A stretch of 64,000 bases of DNA from Akebia trifoliata (taxonomy: Eukaryota > Streptophyta > Magnoliopsida > Ranunculales > Lardizabalaceae): the NCBI GenBank assembly GCA_017979445.1, contig CM030704.1, forward strand, positions 13,933,658 to 13,997,657. Direction: 5' to 3'. The notes below the pieces were generated by a model, which saw only the letters and a list, made by a program, of their open reading frames with translations, was not told the origin of the DNA and ran no database searches. The translations under genes and the position numbers were made by a program. Of this stretch, positions 34,386-47,200 are shown piece by piece. Positions within the stretch are counted from its first letter, which is position 1, and every line of letters begins with the position of its first letter.

Positions 34386-34652
34386 TGTAGACACCCCAAT
34401 TTGCACGAACCACTTTAGAAAAATCCAAATTTTCTTAAATTGATTTCAATTGCGACTTGGTATCATTCCCATGCATACATGCATATATACATATTGTCAT
34501 ATAGTTTTGCATGCTCAACCTTATCTCTAATCCACTTTAAATCCATATCCATCACCCATACCCTAACCCAAGTCCATAAACAAAGTCCATATCCCAATCA
34601 AGCCAAGTCACCCCAAGACCTTAACCCATTATCCATAAACAAAATCCAATGC
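34386..34652 (+). mobile_element. Inserted Tat-like LTR, left segment
   Basis: Starts TGTAGACACCCCAATTTGCA exactly where the gag reading stops, so it interrupts gag. It is itself cut at 34652 by Athila and resumes at 49328. The flanks (CATGTCAAC left, CATGTCTAC right) suggest a mutated target duplication. Confidence 0.65.
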
Positions 34653-35385
34653 TATTCTAACTCTTTTGGAGATCCATTCAAGAAAGAACCAAGTTCTTCA
34701 TCTTCTTCACCCATCTTCTTTTTTCTTTTATTATTTTCTACAACTATAATCATTGCAATGAGTGGCTAGAATCTCCTTAAAAAGTTCAATAATGCCAGAC
34801 AAAGTCCATCCATTCAATGTAGTTTTAAATTCATTATCCTTACTTGTCTTGTTTATCATTCTGTAAATTCTCTTTTGATTATATCACTTAACTTACATTT
34901 ATGATTCAAGTTTTGATAGCCATTACTTAGATAAGTTCAAGAATGGCTATGCTCTATGAAGAATTGAAGTATAGGTTAAACAATATTAATTAAATCAGTA
35001 TTTTCATGAATAGCTTTTGATTACTTTCGATGATTTAATGGCTCCACTTTTCAATCCATGTGACTTGCTATATGGATTGAGTTAGATTCAGAATTAATCT
35101 ACATTATAGATGGTTTGTGAATGCTACATTGAACTCTCTAATCTCCCTTTCTTTTATCTTCAACCTCTGGTTTCTGTTTTAATTCCAATTGTAAGTTAAT
35201 TTTCATTTTATTTGTGCAACAAATCTGTTTTGTTTTTAAAGAATCTGTTTTAAAACTCTATTTTGGTTTTTAACCGAGTGAGCATTTGAATCCCAACTGT
35301 CTCTGTGGAACGAATTCGACTTACCCAAAGTCCATTTTTTAATTTCTAAATCTCTGCAATTTCTACACAAAGATACAATTGATCA
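34653..35385 (+). mobile_element. Athila 5' LTR, truncated
   Basis: Closely similar to 48586-49327, the distal 742 bases of the 3' LTR; by eye about one difference per 15-20 bases. The first ~551 bases of the LTR (48035-48585 in the other copy) are missing. It ends GATCA, three bases before the primer site. Confidence 0.85.
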
Positions 35386-35388
35386 AAA

Positions 35389-35406
35389 TGGCGCCGATGC
35401 CGGGGA
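35389..35406 (+). promoter_or_regulatory. Athila primer-binding site (tRNA-Asp type)
   Basis: TGGCGCCGATGCCGGGGA, one mismatch from the Athila-type TGGCGCCGTTGCCGGGGA. This is a lineage signature and fixes the element orientation. Confidence 0.9.
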
Positions 35407-36689
35407 TAGCGAGTTGATTCATTTTCAATTCGGAAAGAAGTCTGAAACAGTTTTCGAAATAGAACCGAAACTTGTTTTACTTGAAACAGAAGCCAAACAA
35501 ACAGAAAAAAATTTTAAAAAAAATTCATTACAATCCTCAAGATATCAGAAACCAATTCCAATTTGAAAATTCGATTTTTGTCAAAATTTCACCTCTCAGC
35601 GGTAGCCCCCTAGTGCTCCGCAATAACGTGGTAATATTTTTTGCTGAATTTTGTTGAACAAGTTTCTGACATCATGAACATGGTAATGGGCATATTGGTT
35701 TTTATTTTAGCATTCTAATTGGAATAATTTTATTATTTTCAGGTAAAGGACTCAACGGAAGTCGACGGAAGTTGAAGAAAGGTGACACGTGGAACTTTTA
35801 TCCACTGAATTGGTTCCCTCACCAAGAAGATCAGCAAATTCCAAATTTCTTTTCAATTTATTTTTATTTTTTAGAAACCAAATTGTATTAGGAACTTGAA
35901 TTTTTATTAAATTTTAATTTCATCCGAGAGGGCTCGGATTGTAATAGATTTAGGGACAGACGATAATGGGACGAAACTGTCTCAGTCCCTCGAGTTCGTA
36001 CACCAAATTTGGTGTTGGTGGCCCGAATCGACTCAACTCGATCATCCCCCGTCTAGAACGGGAGGTAAAATTTCGAAACACTCACGCATCTCGTGCTAGT
36101 GAGTTTTTGTATTGATTTTGAGTGACTAATTTATATACCTTGGATTCGCACATAGTAATAAGGGCACCCTTACGAGGATGGCACCATAATATAAGAATCG
36201 AATTTCATCACCGATCTCTTGCCCTTCTAAGAAAATTGAATTCACCGCCATTTAATTAATTAAAATTTGGTTAGACTGGACTTTAGGTTCCATCGAGCTC
36301 ATTAAGCAAAGTTAATCAAAAGTTGCACCAACTACACTTCTTGATCGTAAACAGTGCCTAAGCGCAATCCTGCCTCATAGTACTACGTGTATTCGGGGGA
36401 TAGACACACGTCTATTCCAGACGAGAGGTGATCTAAGAGTGCCCTTGCTCAAGCATTGTGCGCTACCTCTCCCCTGGGGATTAAACTAGTTGTTCCGATT
36501 TCAGAGATTTGGGTTGGATGCTTTGATTAATCCTTTGAACTAGTTAGGAGCTATCTAGTTATAGGCACCCAGTTCTCACGTGTGAATTTATCCCTCCTAT
36601 TGTGTACAATTATGTAGTGTATTTAGGTAGGAGATCCCAGAAAAATTCAATTGTATTTGATCCAGAAATCACAAGGTCTCATCCACTAC
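35407..36689 (+). mobile_element. Athila leader between primer site and gag
   Basis: About 1.3 kb without a supported gene. Long untranslated leaders are normal in Athila. Confidence 0.6.
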
Positions 36690-38330
36690 CTAAGGTTAGA
36701 TGAGAAACCAACACTGTTCTCACTCCACCAGTCCCAGAAATGGATTCACATCCACTTCCACCTCATCACATCCATGAGGATCAACGAACACTCAATGAGT
36801 TGTCGCACCTATTACTGCCAACCCTCCTTCGTGTATAGTTTTACCTGTCGCAAATGTAGCACAATTTGAAATAAAAGCAGACACTATCAATATACTGCCC
36901 AAATTCCACGGTTTCAAGAGTGAACAACCGTACAATCACCTCAATAAATTCTTGACCTTATGCCAGACACTTAAAAATGGTTACCTTGACGATGAAAATA
37001 TCAAGCTTAGGTTATTCCCTCTCTCTCTTTCGAAGACTATGCTGTGGCTTGGTTAAACTCCTTGGCCTTCGACTCTATCATTACGTGGGATGAGTTGTCG
37101 AGAAAGTTCATGGACAAATTCTTCCCAATGGCAAAGACGGAACAATTCAAAAATGCTATTCGGAACTTCAAGGGAAGATCGGATGAAGAGTTCTCCCAGA
37201 CTTGGGAAAGGTTCAATGACCTTGTCAAGTGTCCGTATCATGGGATAGATAAAACCCAACTAGTGAATTTCTTTTATCAAGGTTTCCCAACAGCCCAGCA
37301 TATTCTTCTCGAATCTATGCATCAGGGTAAATTCATGAATCAAACTCCCAATCAAGCATATGAATTCTTAGTCAAATTAGCTAAGAATGCTCGAAATTGA
37401 AGTACAAACGTAGGAGATTTCGATAGAGGAGATTTATGAGCCAAGAAGTCAGGCATGTACAAGGTTAAGTCCGATCCCGATCTCAAGAATGTCATGACTA
37501 GCCTTGTGAGTAGCTTACAGAGTCTCAACAAAAAATTTGACGCTTTTAATATCAAATCCAACTTCCAAGAAGCCACTCCAATTCTGCAAGTCTCCACAGA
37601 GACATTTTCATCATGTCAGCTGTGTGAGAACTTTAGTCATTCTACGGAGAATTGTCCTACCTTGACTACCTCGCAATCAAAGCAAGCCAATGTTGTTGGA
37701 AATTACAGCACGTATAGGAAACCCACTCCTAACTCCTGTAGTTAGAAGTACCATCCCGATAATAGGTTTCACCCTAACTTCTCATATCGATAAAGTGAAC
37801 CTATCCAACCGGGAGGTCCTCTAGGGTTTCAGAAAAATTTCAGTCGTCAAACTCATTCTAGTGCGAACCTATCTTTGGTTCCACAACCATCTTACTCTTC
37901 ACCTCAAAATTTTGATCAACGGGCGATCGTTGTCGACCTTATGATAAATTACTCTCCTCCTGTTGCTCAAACAAACTCAGCATTGGAATCAATGATGACT
38001 GAGATATTAAAGCAACAACAGCAACTCATACAGCAATAAATTCAGACTACCCAAAGCCAGTCTCAGACCAACCAGGTCACTGCACAGGCAATTAAAAATT
38101 TAGAAATTCAGATGGATCAGTTAGCTTCATCCATAGGAGAGAAAAACAAAAGCCAATTTTCCAGTCAAACTGTGCCTAATCTAGCAGGAACTGTTCCAAG
38201 AGAACAGTATGAAATCAATAATCAAACAGGTCCCTCCAATTCTGTTCAAGCCGTCCACACCTTACGATCTGGTAAATTAGTGGACAATAAAGTTGAAATG
38301 CCTGAGGATGTTCTAACCAAATAAACAACC
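36690..38330 (+). pseudogene. Athila gag, broken by stops
   Basis: Gag forms the particle coat. From about 36830 the reading ADTINILPKFHGFKSEQPYN fits the Athila Gag start of the capsid region. The uninterrupted part 37044-37400 contains WDELSRKFMDKFFP, then FKGRSDEEFSQTWERFNDLV and GIDKTQLVNFFYQG, which are core capsid motifs. The frame at 37455-37745 has the zinc knuckle CQLCENFSHSTENC (C-x2-C-x4-H-x4-C complete). A Gln-rich linker and MDQLASSIGEKNK follow, then the conserved LRSGKLV near 38265. Most stops are single base changes in one reading frame (frame of 37044 = 37455 = 38112), so decay is recent. The start codon is not certain. Confidence 0.8.
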
Positions 38331-38562
38331 TCTAGTGCACCTTTCACAGAAAAAGAAGACCGGTACAAGGAAACACCTTCTTCTCTCGAGAGTCGAGTAA
38401 TCGTTTCCAAAGCCCCGTTCCCTCATAGACTCATAGATAAAAAAGGGAAAACAATTAGAAGTAATTTTAGAAGTATTCAAAAATGTTCAAATCAATATTT
38501 CCTTCCTTGATGCAATTCGTCAAATTCCCTCATATGCCAAATTTCTCAAAGATCTTACCACA

Positions 38563-39327
38563 GTGAAGCAAAAAACTCCTGTGCCAAGAGAGGCTGTGAT
38601 GACAGCCCAGTCTTCCTGTCTGATTCAGCAGACAATTGTTCCAAAATTCAAGGACCCAGGCTATCCTACAATTTCTGTGCACATCAAAAATACGATGATT
38701 GAGAAATGTCTATTAGATCTTGGGGCTAGTGTGAATCTTTTTCATTTCTCAGTCTACCAGTAATTAGGTTTAGGTGAACTTAAACCTACGGATATTACTC
38801 TTAGTCTAGCAGATAGATCGGTGAAGATTCTGAAGGGAATAGTGGAGGATGTGATCATCAAGATGAATGATTTCTACTTTCTTGCTAATTTCATAGTTCT
38901 TGACACTGAACCTATCATTAATCCAAATTCTCATGTTCCAATCATCTTGGGAAGACCTTTCTTAGCCATTTCCGATGCAGTTATCAAGTGTCGTAATGGT
39001 ATTATGACCCTAGCATTTGGGGACATGAAGGTCAAAATGAATGTCTTCCAAAATAAGTTTCAATCTAGTGACATGGATGATTTGGAAGAAGTCAACATGA
39101 TCGACACCCTGATCAGTAGCACTTTTGAAGAAGCGGAGAACAATGATCCGCTAAAAGAGTATTTTGGCCAATTCAGCTTTGAGTTCGATACTGAGAAATC
39201 CATCAAGGAGGTGAACTCTCTTCTTGAATCTATACCTATGACGGATTGGCAACCAAAAGTTCAGAGTCTCCCCACTCACTCGTCATCCCCAATAGTTGAA
39301 AAAATTTCAAAGCTTGAGTTAAAGTAA
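38563..39327 (+). pseudogene. Athila aspartic protease region
   Basis: The segment at 38563-38763 carries LLDLGASVNLFHFSVYQ, the Athila version of the D-x-G-A active site. One TAA at 38761-38763 interrupts it, and the same frame continues at 38821-39327 with VPIILGRPFLAISDAVIKCR, the Athila form of the distal protease motif (I-I-L-G-R-P-F-L). The linker to RT follows. Protease would cut Gag-Pol into its mature parts. Confidence 0.8.
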
Positions 39328-39395
39328 TTGCCTGATGCGCTGAATTACACATTTCTGGGTAATGTTGAACCTTTCCTGTCATTATCTCCCCTACT

Positions 39396-40146
39396 TTGGA
39401 AAAATCACAAGAAAATCAATTACTTGACATTCTGCACGAAAATCGAGAAGCTATTGGTTGGACCATAACTGATATTAAAGGCATTAGTCCTGTGGTCATG
39501 CATCAGTTCATCTTGAAGAAATTTCAAACCATCGAGAGAACCACAAAGGCGACTCAATCCGGTGTTACAAGAAGTAGTCCGAGGTGAGGTCATCAAACTT
39601 TTAGATACGGGTATTATATATCCCATCTCTGATAGTACATGGGTTAGTCCAGTTCAGGTTGTCCCCAAGAAATCAGGTGTCACAGTTGTGATCAATCAGG
39701 ATAATGAACTTATACCTATTTGTGTCCAAACTGGATGGAGAGTTTGTATAAACTACCAGAAGCTGAATACGATAACACGTAAAGATCACTTCCCTCTCCC
39801 ATTCATCGATCAGATGCTTGAACGTTTAGCTGGTCATGCTTATTATTATTTTCTTGATGGATATTCGAGATACAACCAGATCCCAATTGCTCCTAAAGAC
39901 CAAGAAAAAATAATGTTTACCCGTCCATTTGGGACCTTCGCCTATCAACGCATGCCTTTTGGGCTATGTAATGCTCATGCCACCTTTCAAAGGTGCATGT
40001 TAAGTATATTCTCTGATATGGTCGAAGACTTTCTTGAAGTCTTCATGGATGATTTTTCTGTATTCGGGTCGAGTTTTGACGACTACTTGGAACGTTTGAA
40101 GTTAGTCTTAAAAAGATGTCGAGAGAAGCACCTTGTGCTAAATTAG
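39396..40146 (+). pseudogene. Athila reverse transcriptase
   Basis: The frame 39562-40146 (194 residues) is in the same frame as the protease. Motifs in order: EVIKLLDTGIIYPISDSTWV, VCINYQKLN near residue 62, YYFLDGYSRYNQI with catalytic Asp99, MPFGLCNAHATFQRCM near 131, and FMDDFSVFG with Asp163-Asp164. All three catalytic Asp residues are present. Just upstream (39396-39587) lies the LL-x-I-x-ENREAIGWTI linker, in a shifted frame. A TAG at 40144 ends it. The domain looks chemically intact although the polyprotein is broken. Confidence 0.85.
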
Positions 40147-40972
40147 GAGAAGTGTCACTTTATGGTTACCTCTGGGATAGTTCTAGGACATTATTTCCCA
40201 AAAAGGAATTGAGGTAGATAAAGCTAAAGTCGATCTTATCACAAATCTATCTCCACCTAGAACTGTAAAAGAAATTTGTTCATTCCTGGGGCACGCAGGG
40301 TTTTACAGAAGGTTGATCAAAAACTTTGGAAAATTTTCAAAACCCATGAATGAGCTGTTAGCCAAAGACACCACTTTCGAGTTTTCTTCCGCCTGCTTAT
40401 CAGTCTTTGAGAAACTAAAAACTGAGTTGACCTCAGCACCTATTATCCAACCACCCAATTGGGATCTCCCATTTGAGGTGATATGTGATGCATCCGATTA
40501 CGCTGTAGGTGCTGTATTGGGACAACGAGTTGAAAAACTCTCCCATGTCATTCAGTATGCCAGCAAGACGCTAAATGATGCCAAGCTCAATTATTCCACC
40601 ACTGAGAAAGAACTACTAGCAGTAGTTTTTGTCTTAGATAAATTTCGTTCCTACCTCATAGGATCCGAAATAGTCATTTTTACTGACCATGCAGCGCTGA
40701 AATACCTTCTTGCTAAGAAGGATGCGAAGGCGAGGTTGATACGATGGATCCTTCTTCTTCAAGAGTTTGATCTTGAAATTCGAGACAAAAAAAGATGCGA
40801 GAATGTGGTTGCAGACCACCTATCTAGGCTAGTAGTTGAAACTCTATCTAACTCTCTCTTAATTTTTGAAAATTTTCCTAACGAGCAAATCATGGCAATT
40901 TCGAATTCTGACACACCTTGGTATGCTGACATTGTCAACTACCTGGTGACAGGACAAACTTCCACTTCTTAG
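40147..40972 (+). pseudogene. Athila RNase H
   Basis: The thumb/connection reading ([19 protein letters not shown]) comes before and overlaps the 219-residue frame at 40313-40972. RNase H motifs: [18 protein letters not shown] with Asp59, [12 protein letters not shown] with Glu98/Glu100, [12 protein letters not shown] with Asp125, and [10 protein letters not shown] with Asp168. All four acidic positions are kept. The frame differs from that of RT, so at least one indel separates them around 40145-40310. Confidence 0.85.
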
Positions 40973-42140
40973 AGTAAACAAAATCGCCTGCGCTTCCTTG
41001 CCCAAACCAAATGGTTCTTCTGGGATGATCCGTTAAATACTATCCAGACCAGATAATTCGTCAGTATGTTGCTGAGAGAGAACAAAATGGTATTCTCGAG
41101 TTCTGCCACAATCACGTTTGTGGTGGGCATTTTGGAGGAAAGAAACAGCTGTCAAAATCTTACAATGTGATTTTTATTAGCCCACAATCTTTCGTGACGC
41201 TCATCTCTTTGCTAAATCGTATGATAGATGTCAACGTCTAGGGAAAATCAGTCGAAGAAATGAAATGCCCCAATAACCAATCTTGATCATCGAAATCTTC
41301 GATGTTTGGGGCATTGACTTCATGGGTCCCTTCCCCATTTCACACGGATTCCAATACATTTTAGTCGTAGCCGACTACGTGTCGAAATGGGTTGAAGCCA
41401 TAGCTTATCATACCAATGATCATAAAATTGTTGTTCAATTCCTCAAAAACACCGTGTTTTCCCGATTTGGTACTCCTCGAGCGATCATCGATGATGGAGG
41501 GAAACATTTCTGTAATCGAGTTTTCGAAAGCTTAATGCGCAAGTATTCCATCACTCATAAGATAGCCACCCCGTATCACCCACAAACTAGTGGACAGGTT
41601 GAAATTTCTAATCGTGAAGTCAAAACCATTCTTGAAAAAACTGTCAATCCGACTCAAAAAAATTGGTCTTTACGATTATCTGATGCCTTATGGGCCTACA
41701 GAACAGAATTCAAAACTCCTATAGGAATGTCCCCTTATCTATTAGTCTTCGATAGAGCCTGTCATCTTCCAGTCGAACTCGAGCATCGAGTTTATTGGGC
41801 AATCAAACATTTAAATTTTGATCTAACGAAGGCCGGAGAGCTTAGAAAGTTCCAACTCACTGAGTTGGAAGAATTAAGGAACGATGCTTACGATAATGCA
41901 AAGCTATACAAAGATCGAACGAGAGTCTGGCATGATAAGCACATCCAGAGAAAATCTTTCCACGTAGGGCAGAGAGTGCTCCTTTATAACTCTCGCCTTC
42001 ATTTGTTCCCAGGAAAATTGAAATCCCGCTAGACTGGACCCTTTTTGGTCCACAATATTCATCCTTATGGAAATATCAAGGTATTCAATCTAGCCAATGG
42101 AAATATTTTTCAAGTCAATAGCCAAAGACTGAAGCCATTT
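40973..42140 (+). pseudogene. Athila integrase
   Basis: The N-terminal HHCC zinc region is readable with stops around 41095-41260 (FCHNHVCGGHFGGKK, then CQR...GKISRR). The catalytic core lies in the 249-residue frame at 41283-42032: Asp12 in [10 protein letters not shown], Asp71 in IIDDGGKHF and Glu107 in [11 protein letters not shown], a D-x58-D-x35-E arrangement. The C-terminal part ends in [20 protein letters not shown], the usual GPF/Y-type integrase end, with one stop at 42030 before the motif TGPFLV. It is in a third frame relative to RT and RNase H. Confidence 0.85.
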
Positions 42141-42900
42141 TAGCATTTCCCCAATTCTCAAGAAAAAGACTCGTTTTTGAGTAATCCTGTGTACCGGGAT
42201 TAGCTCCAGTTCCATGTCTGGTTGAAGACATTAAACTTAGTGTTGCGTCGGGAGGCAACCCTTGATTTTTGTAAATATTCTGAAAATTCTTCTTTCACCT
42301 TCTTTCCCTCAATTTTTCTCACTTTTGAAGGGTTTAACAAGTATAAAAAGTTTAAACTTTCTTGCAAGAAATTTTCTCGAAAAAATTATTTTCTTTCCAA
42401 AAAATTTCCTGGAAAATTTATTTTCCTAGCAAATTTAAAAACTTATCACTTACAAGATAGTTTCCTAGAAAAGAATATTTTCTTTCAAAAAATTTCTTGG
42501 AAAATTTATTTTCCAAGGATTTTCCATGAAGGAAAATTTATTTTCCAAGGATTTTCCATGAAGGAAAATTTATTTTCCTAGAAAATTTTGGATACCATTT
42601 AAACCCTACAACATTTTTCTCTCTCCATCTCTTTCTCTTCTTCTCCATCACTCTAGCCTCCATTTCCATTTTTCTTCTTTCTTCCATTTTTTTCTTCTTT
42701 ACCCCATCAACAAAATTCAAAAAAATTGTAAAAATCATCAAAGTGATCACCATCACCAAACGACCGCGCCGCCAGAGTTTCACCCCACTCCGCTGCCATG
42801 TTACCGCACCGCGGCTAGCCTTGACTGCGTCGCAGTCATCTTGAGGCCGATCAAGCTCAAATTTTTTGAGCACACTCTACACTTCCTCCTCATTGTTTTG
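42141..42900 (+). other. Non-coding spacer between integrase and the third Athila ORF
   Basis: Contains short tandem repeats (42380-42590) and no supported gene. The 119-residue frame at 42222-42581 is built from the repeats. Confidence 0.6.
42499..42583. repeat. 32-bp tandem repeat (2.7 copies)
   Basis: Unit begins GGAAAATTTATTTTCCAAGG and continues ATTTTCCATGAA. Each unit contains the near-palindrome GGAAAATTTATTTTCC. Looser copies extend back to about 42370. Confidence 0.9.
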
Positions 42901-43970
42901 ATGGCACGAAGAACACACTCAATTTTCCCTGAATCGGCAATAGCTCCTGCCTACGAAGGTGTTCCCGAAACTTGGTTCGGTGATGAAATTGTTCGGCGTG
43001 GATGGGGCCCCCTCCTCTATAATGGTAATGAACAATTCAACGAGGAGGCCGTTCGTACATTTTATCATTCATTCATCTCCGCTTCCCCTTCAATTCCATC
43101 CATCAAAGTCAAATTTAATGGTATCAATTTACCATCGACGGATCCGACATTGAAGTAGTTCTTAGAATTCCTCTAGTTGAGTCGAGTACGTGAATGCCAC
43201 TCTACACTTTCGATTATTATTTTACATGTTTAGGCCTTCCGGCCACTATTATTCATATCGAAGATGGTGCATTTAAGTCGAGTATACTTTTCGAAAACCA
43301 ATATATGTGTTGGCGTTGGCTCGCCAATAATATCCTTGGCACTCAGAACTCTACTTTGTTGTACAACAAACACGTGTACTTCCTTCATGCCATCCAAACA
43401 AGAGATCCCACGTTTTGCATGAACTGTTTTCTTTTGGAATCTCTCATCGATACCTTATCTAACAAACACCGATCATTAATCCTTTCTCGCTTGGTTTGCC
43501 GCCTCCTCCAACACCGTCTAGGCGTTTTTCTTGCTGATTTAGTACCACAAGGGCACTTCATCTGGATCAAAGAATTTTTGGGAAGCAAAGCATTCAAAAC
43601 TTGTGTCCAAGATTTATGGAACCCAGACTTTATGCAGGAACAAGAACATGATAGTCCACATGGGTATGGAAGAGCAGGAAAAGAATTCGATAAGGCTGCA
43701 CAGGAGGAAACTCGTACTCCAAGTCCAGATTTTGATGATGATACTTGGCTCGCTCAAGTGCCTCAAAAATGCCACCGTACGGCTTTCTCTAAAATTTTCA
43801 AAGGCTTGAAAAAGGTCAACTCACGCTACAAAAAAATTCAAGAAGGCCAGAAAGCCATTAAGGATGATCAATAGATCATCATTGAGCAGCAACGTCAGTT
43901 ATTGGCATATAACAAGGAGAAGCATGCACGTGTTCGTGCTAGGGCTGCACCTAGTTCTGATTCTGAGTAG
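42901..43970 (+). pseudogene. Athila third ORF (historically 'env-like')
   Basis: Starts at MARRTHSIFP (42901) and reads through TWFGDEIVRRGWGPLLYNG and VRTFYHSFISASP to a TAG at 43156. A frame change follows, and 43194-43874 continues with MPLYTFDYYFTCLGLP and LSRLVCRLLQHRLGVFLAD. After one TAG at about 43872 the same frame goes on to a final stop near 43970, ending SSDSE. The RGW...FYHSF arrangement is common to the downstream ORF of many Athila copies and to database entries called putative plant transposon protein. I see no signal peptide or membrane segment, so a viral-envelope role is not supported. The acidic/Pro segment and a Lys-rich coiled-coil-like tail (FSKIFKGLKKVNSRYKKIQE) are visible. 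Confidence 0.65.
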
Positions 43971-44216
43971 ATAGTTTGGTTGTAGGCAGTGTGTGCTGGT
44001 GTGTGTTAAGTAGGATTGTATGTTTGGTTGTCGTATTTTCTGTACTTAAACTCTATGTGTGTGTTTTTAGCTTTTACATCGAAGGCGAAACACTTATTTT
44101 GGTTGTACCCACAACTTTTACGACGTAATGAAATTTGTTTTCAGGTGTATTCTAAACTCATACTCTTTAATCATTGAGAACAATGTTGAATTTAGGTTTG
44201 GGGGTGGGGGATAGCA
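43971..44216 (+). mobile_element. Athila sequence after the third ORF, with internal G-rich tract
   Basis: Ends with TTTAGGTTTGGGGGTGGGGG (about 44191-44210), very like the 3' polypurine tract at 48018-48034. Sequence then switches to an inserted LTR at 44217. Confidence 0.6.
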
Positions 44217-47200
44217 TACTAGGTGGCACCTCAAAATTTGGGCATGGCTCTCTCTGTTTATGTTAGTGTTCTACGGAACTCGAAAACATCAAATCTAATA
44301 TACCACAAATTCTGACCATAAAGAAAGGTAATACGAAAATAACAGCGGAAGACTGAAAATAACTAATACAAGAGTATATCAGAGTGCGGAAGTTTAACAA
44401 TATACAGGATTTCAAAAAGTACTCTCACTCTAACATAAGCCTAACACTCAACTCCAAAATCTACACATCTTCGACGAAACTAACATCTCTAGGGTGTAGC
44501 TCTAATGCTCACCAAGCAATAGACTCTGATCGTCAATCTGATCGACCAGATACTCCTCACTTAACGACTCTGCGCCTGTCTCGGTGACTGCAAGTGCTGA
44601 AACTAAAAAAAATAGGAAGGAAAGGGTGAGTAACGTTGGTTACCCAGTAAGTCCACAACCAATTCCTACTAATAACCTCCCCTAAACATGATCGAGTAAG
44701 CATGCTGAACAGTTTAATATATGCAAAGTTTTACAAGAGAAAATACGATTAACTGGTACATATAGCCAGGGATAAGCAGCTAAACAGTTTAAAAGTTTAC
44801 ATCACATCAATCATCAGTACTCACTATACATTTTTCAACTTATGCAAATATAGTTGACAATATTGAAACAGTAGACATGATTTTCAGTTTATACTTCGAA
44901 ATATAACAACAGATACATAGTACAATTGGTGGAGTATTGGAATTAAAGAGTTGGGATTCACGACTGGATCGCTCCCAGTCGGGACATGATGTTACAACAT
45001 AAATCTGGCTTTTAGTTCCTGATTTTGTGGCCGGTCGCTGCTCTTACCACACTGGTGACCATTTATCCGGCTCAGGCGGGCCGTTTGACGTGACCGTAAG
45101 CAATGGGTCTCTTTTCGATGTGTCAGAACGTTCGACTACTACTAGATTGTTAGTGATCACTGACTAATCATCTTCGTCTATGCCTATCAGGCGTGCATGT
45201 GATTCCCAAATGACACTCCACTCGTATACGACCACCTTTACAATACAAGTTCACTGGTAAAGATAAGAAAGGAATGGACCCGGATTCCAGTTGTGACTCC
45301 ATTCTCATACGTGTCCCATACCACGTATGAGCTTGGTGGTCCCTACCGTACAACCCAGGATAGTACATCCCTCCGGATGATGTGACGCACTATCCCTTCA
45401 GGCATTCACAGACCCTTTAACAGCTCACAAAATAGCTACATATATATTGGTTTTCATTTAAAACAAAAGAGAAATTAACAGAACAGGGTTGAGAATGGAT
45501 ATCCAGTTCCTACCATGCAACTGTGGCCACCCGGCCTAAAATAAACAACAATACTCGGAGCCTCTACGCCAACATAAATTTAAATAAACATGCAACCCTT
45601 TCATCAATAACCTAGATATCCTTTCACCAACCTACATACAACATACAACGTAAAATGCAAACATCACCCCTCGGGTGTGACTCTGACATTTTACCGATTC
45701 ATCCTTCTCCCATTCTACCGTATTTTTACTTCTCGACTTTTCAAATCAATATTTATTTTTCAAGCTTACAAATATACTTTGATCATTCGATCAAAAATCT
45801 ATCCAATTTTTATTAAAATAGGGTCCCACTAGGTATGCGAAGGCAAATTGCAAAAATTGGAAAAATCGGTGAAAATTTGGCTAAGTGTCGGAAACTCGAT
45901 TTTTCAAAGTTGTCAAAATTAGAAATGGATTTTTGTAAATGAAGGCCCTCGATAATATAAGAAAAGGTATGTAATTTTGTAACCTAATTTAAAGAAATGC
46001 AAAAGATATCACGCGAATACTTAAAACATTCCCATCGTGATAAAAATTTGTTTATTTTTTTCCCACTTCATTTGAGGGAGTTACGGGGCCATAAATAGTC
46101 GATTTGGCATGTTAAAAGCATGAGGAATCCAAAAAAAATATCAAAAAAAATTTTCGGGCACTTTTTGATTTTCACGGTAGCACACGGTAGCACCGTGCCT
46201 GGAGCACGGCGGCTCACGGTAGCACTGACAGAAACTTCGGTTTTGTGAATTTTTTTTATTTTTCTTCTTTGTTTCTTCGAGTTTTTCACTCCTTTTCGAT
46301 TCTACTAACCCACCCACGAATTAAACATTTAAACTACGATAAAACACATCAAACATCACTATTTCTAGCATGAATTTGAAGTAAATTAAGCGACATTCTA
46401 TAAATTTAAAACATACAAAAGTTTCGAAAGATCCCTAAATGCAATTTTTCCGAAATCTACGGTTATTAATAAGAATCGAAAGTCCCTTACGTGATTGTGG
46501 TTGTTGGACATGATGAGCTAGCTTGAAACAAAGGAGTGACGGTCCGGAACATCGAATTTGGTGGAACTTGAATGCCAAACGAATCGGTTTGGTTGCAAAA
46601 CTCTCGATGGAAGCGTTCTTCCCCTTTCTAACCACAAACAACAACTCTCTTACGATTTGGATGAGATTCCAAGTGGTTGTAAACAAACCCACTTGCTGAT
46701 TTTTGTGGGAGAACAAGAGAACGAAAAGAAAATGAGGGTTAAATGGGGTGAGCACGTGGAACTCGACAACGCCGACGACTTTGCCTTCTTCGTCGAGGTT
46801 CAACTCGGACTCGCTTGCGATAGATCTTGATGGGAAATGTTCAAACCCTAGGTTTGGAGAAGTGGCTGAGTTGAGTTCTTTAGAAAAGAATGAAGAAGTG
46901 AAATGAAATAAAAGAAAGTAAACTTTCTTTTATAAGAGGGCTGAGGGCATTTTTGACATTTTTATATATTTCTAATTTCGACCAAATCTTAACCATTCGA
47001 ACTCGAAAAATGACAAATGAATATTCCATTTCGATTAATTTTTCGTTGCGGACCCAATGGTATTGTCTAATTTTTCTGATTCTCGCTCTAAGAAAATTTC
47101 ACTATTTTGGGTCCCACTTAATGCGAAATTCGAGGATTTTATAACTTTTTCATCCGAACTCGAATTCGAACTTGCTTACAGGCTAAAGTATACATTTCAA

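Noticed and set aside
42222..42581. 119-residue frame after integrase
   Set aside because: Built from the 32-bp and looser F/K-rich repeats; no Athila protein is known at this place.
42901..43970. Reading the Athila third ORF as a viral envelope
   Set aside because: No signal peptide, transmembrane segment or cleavage site visible. Kept as an uncharacterised third ORF.
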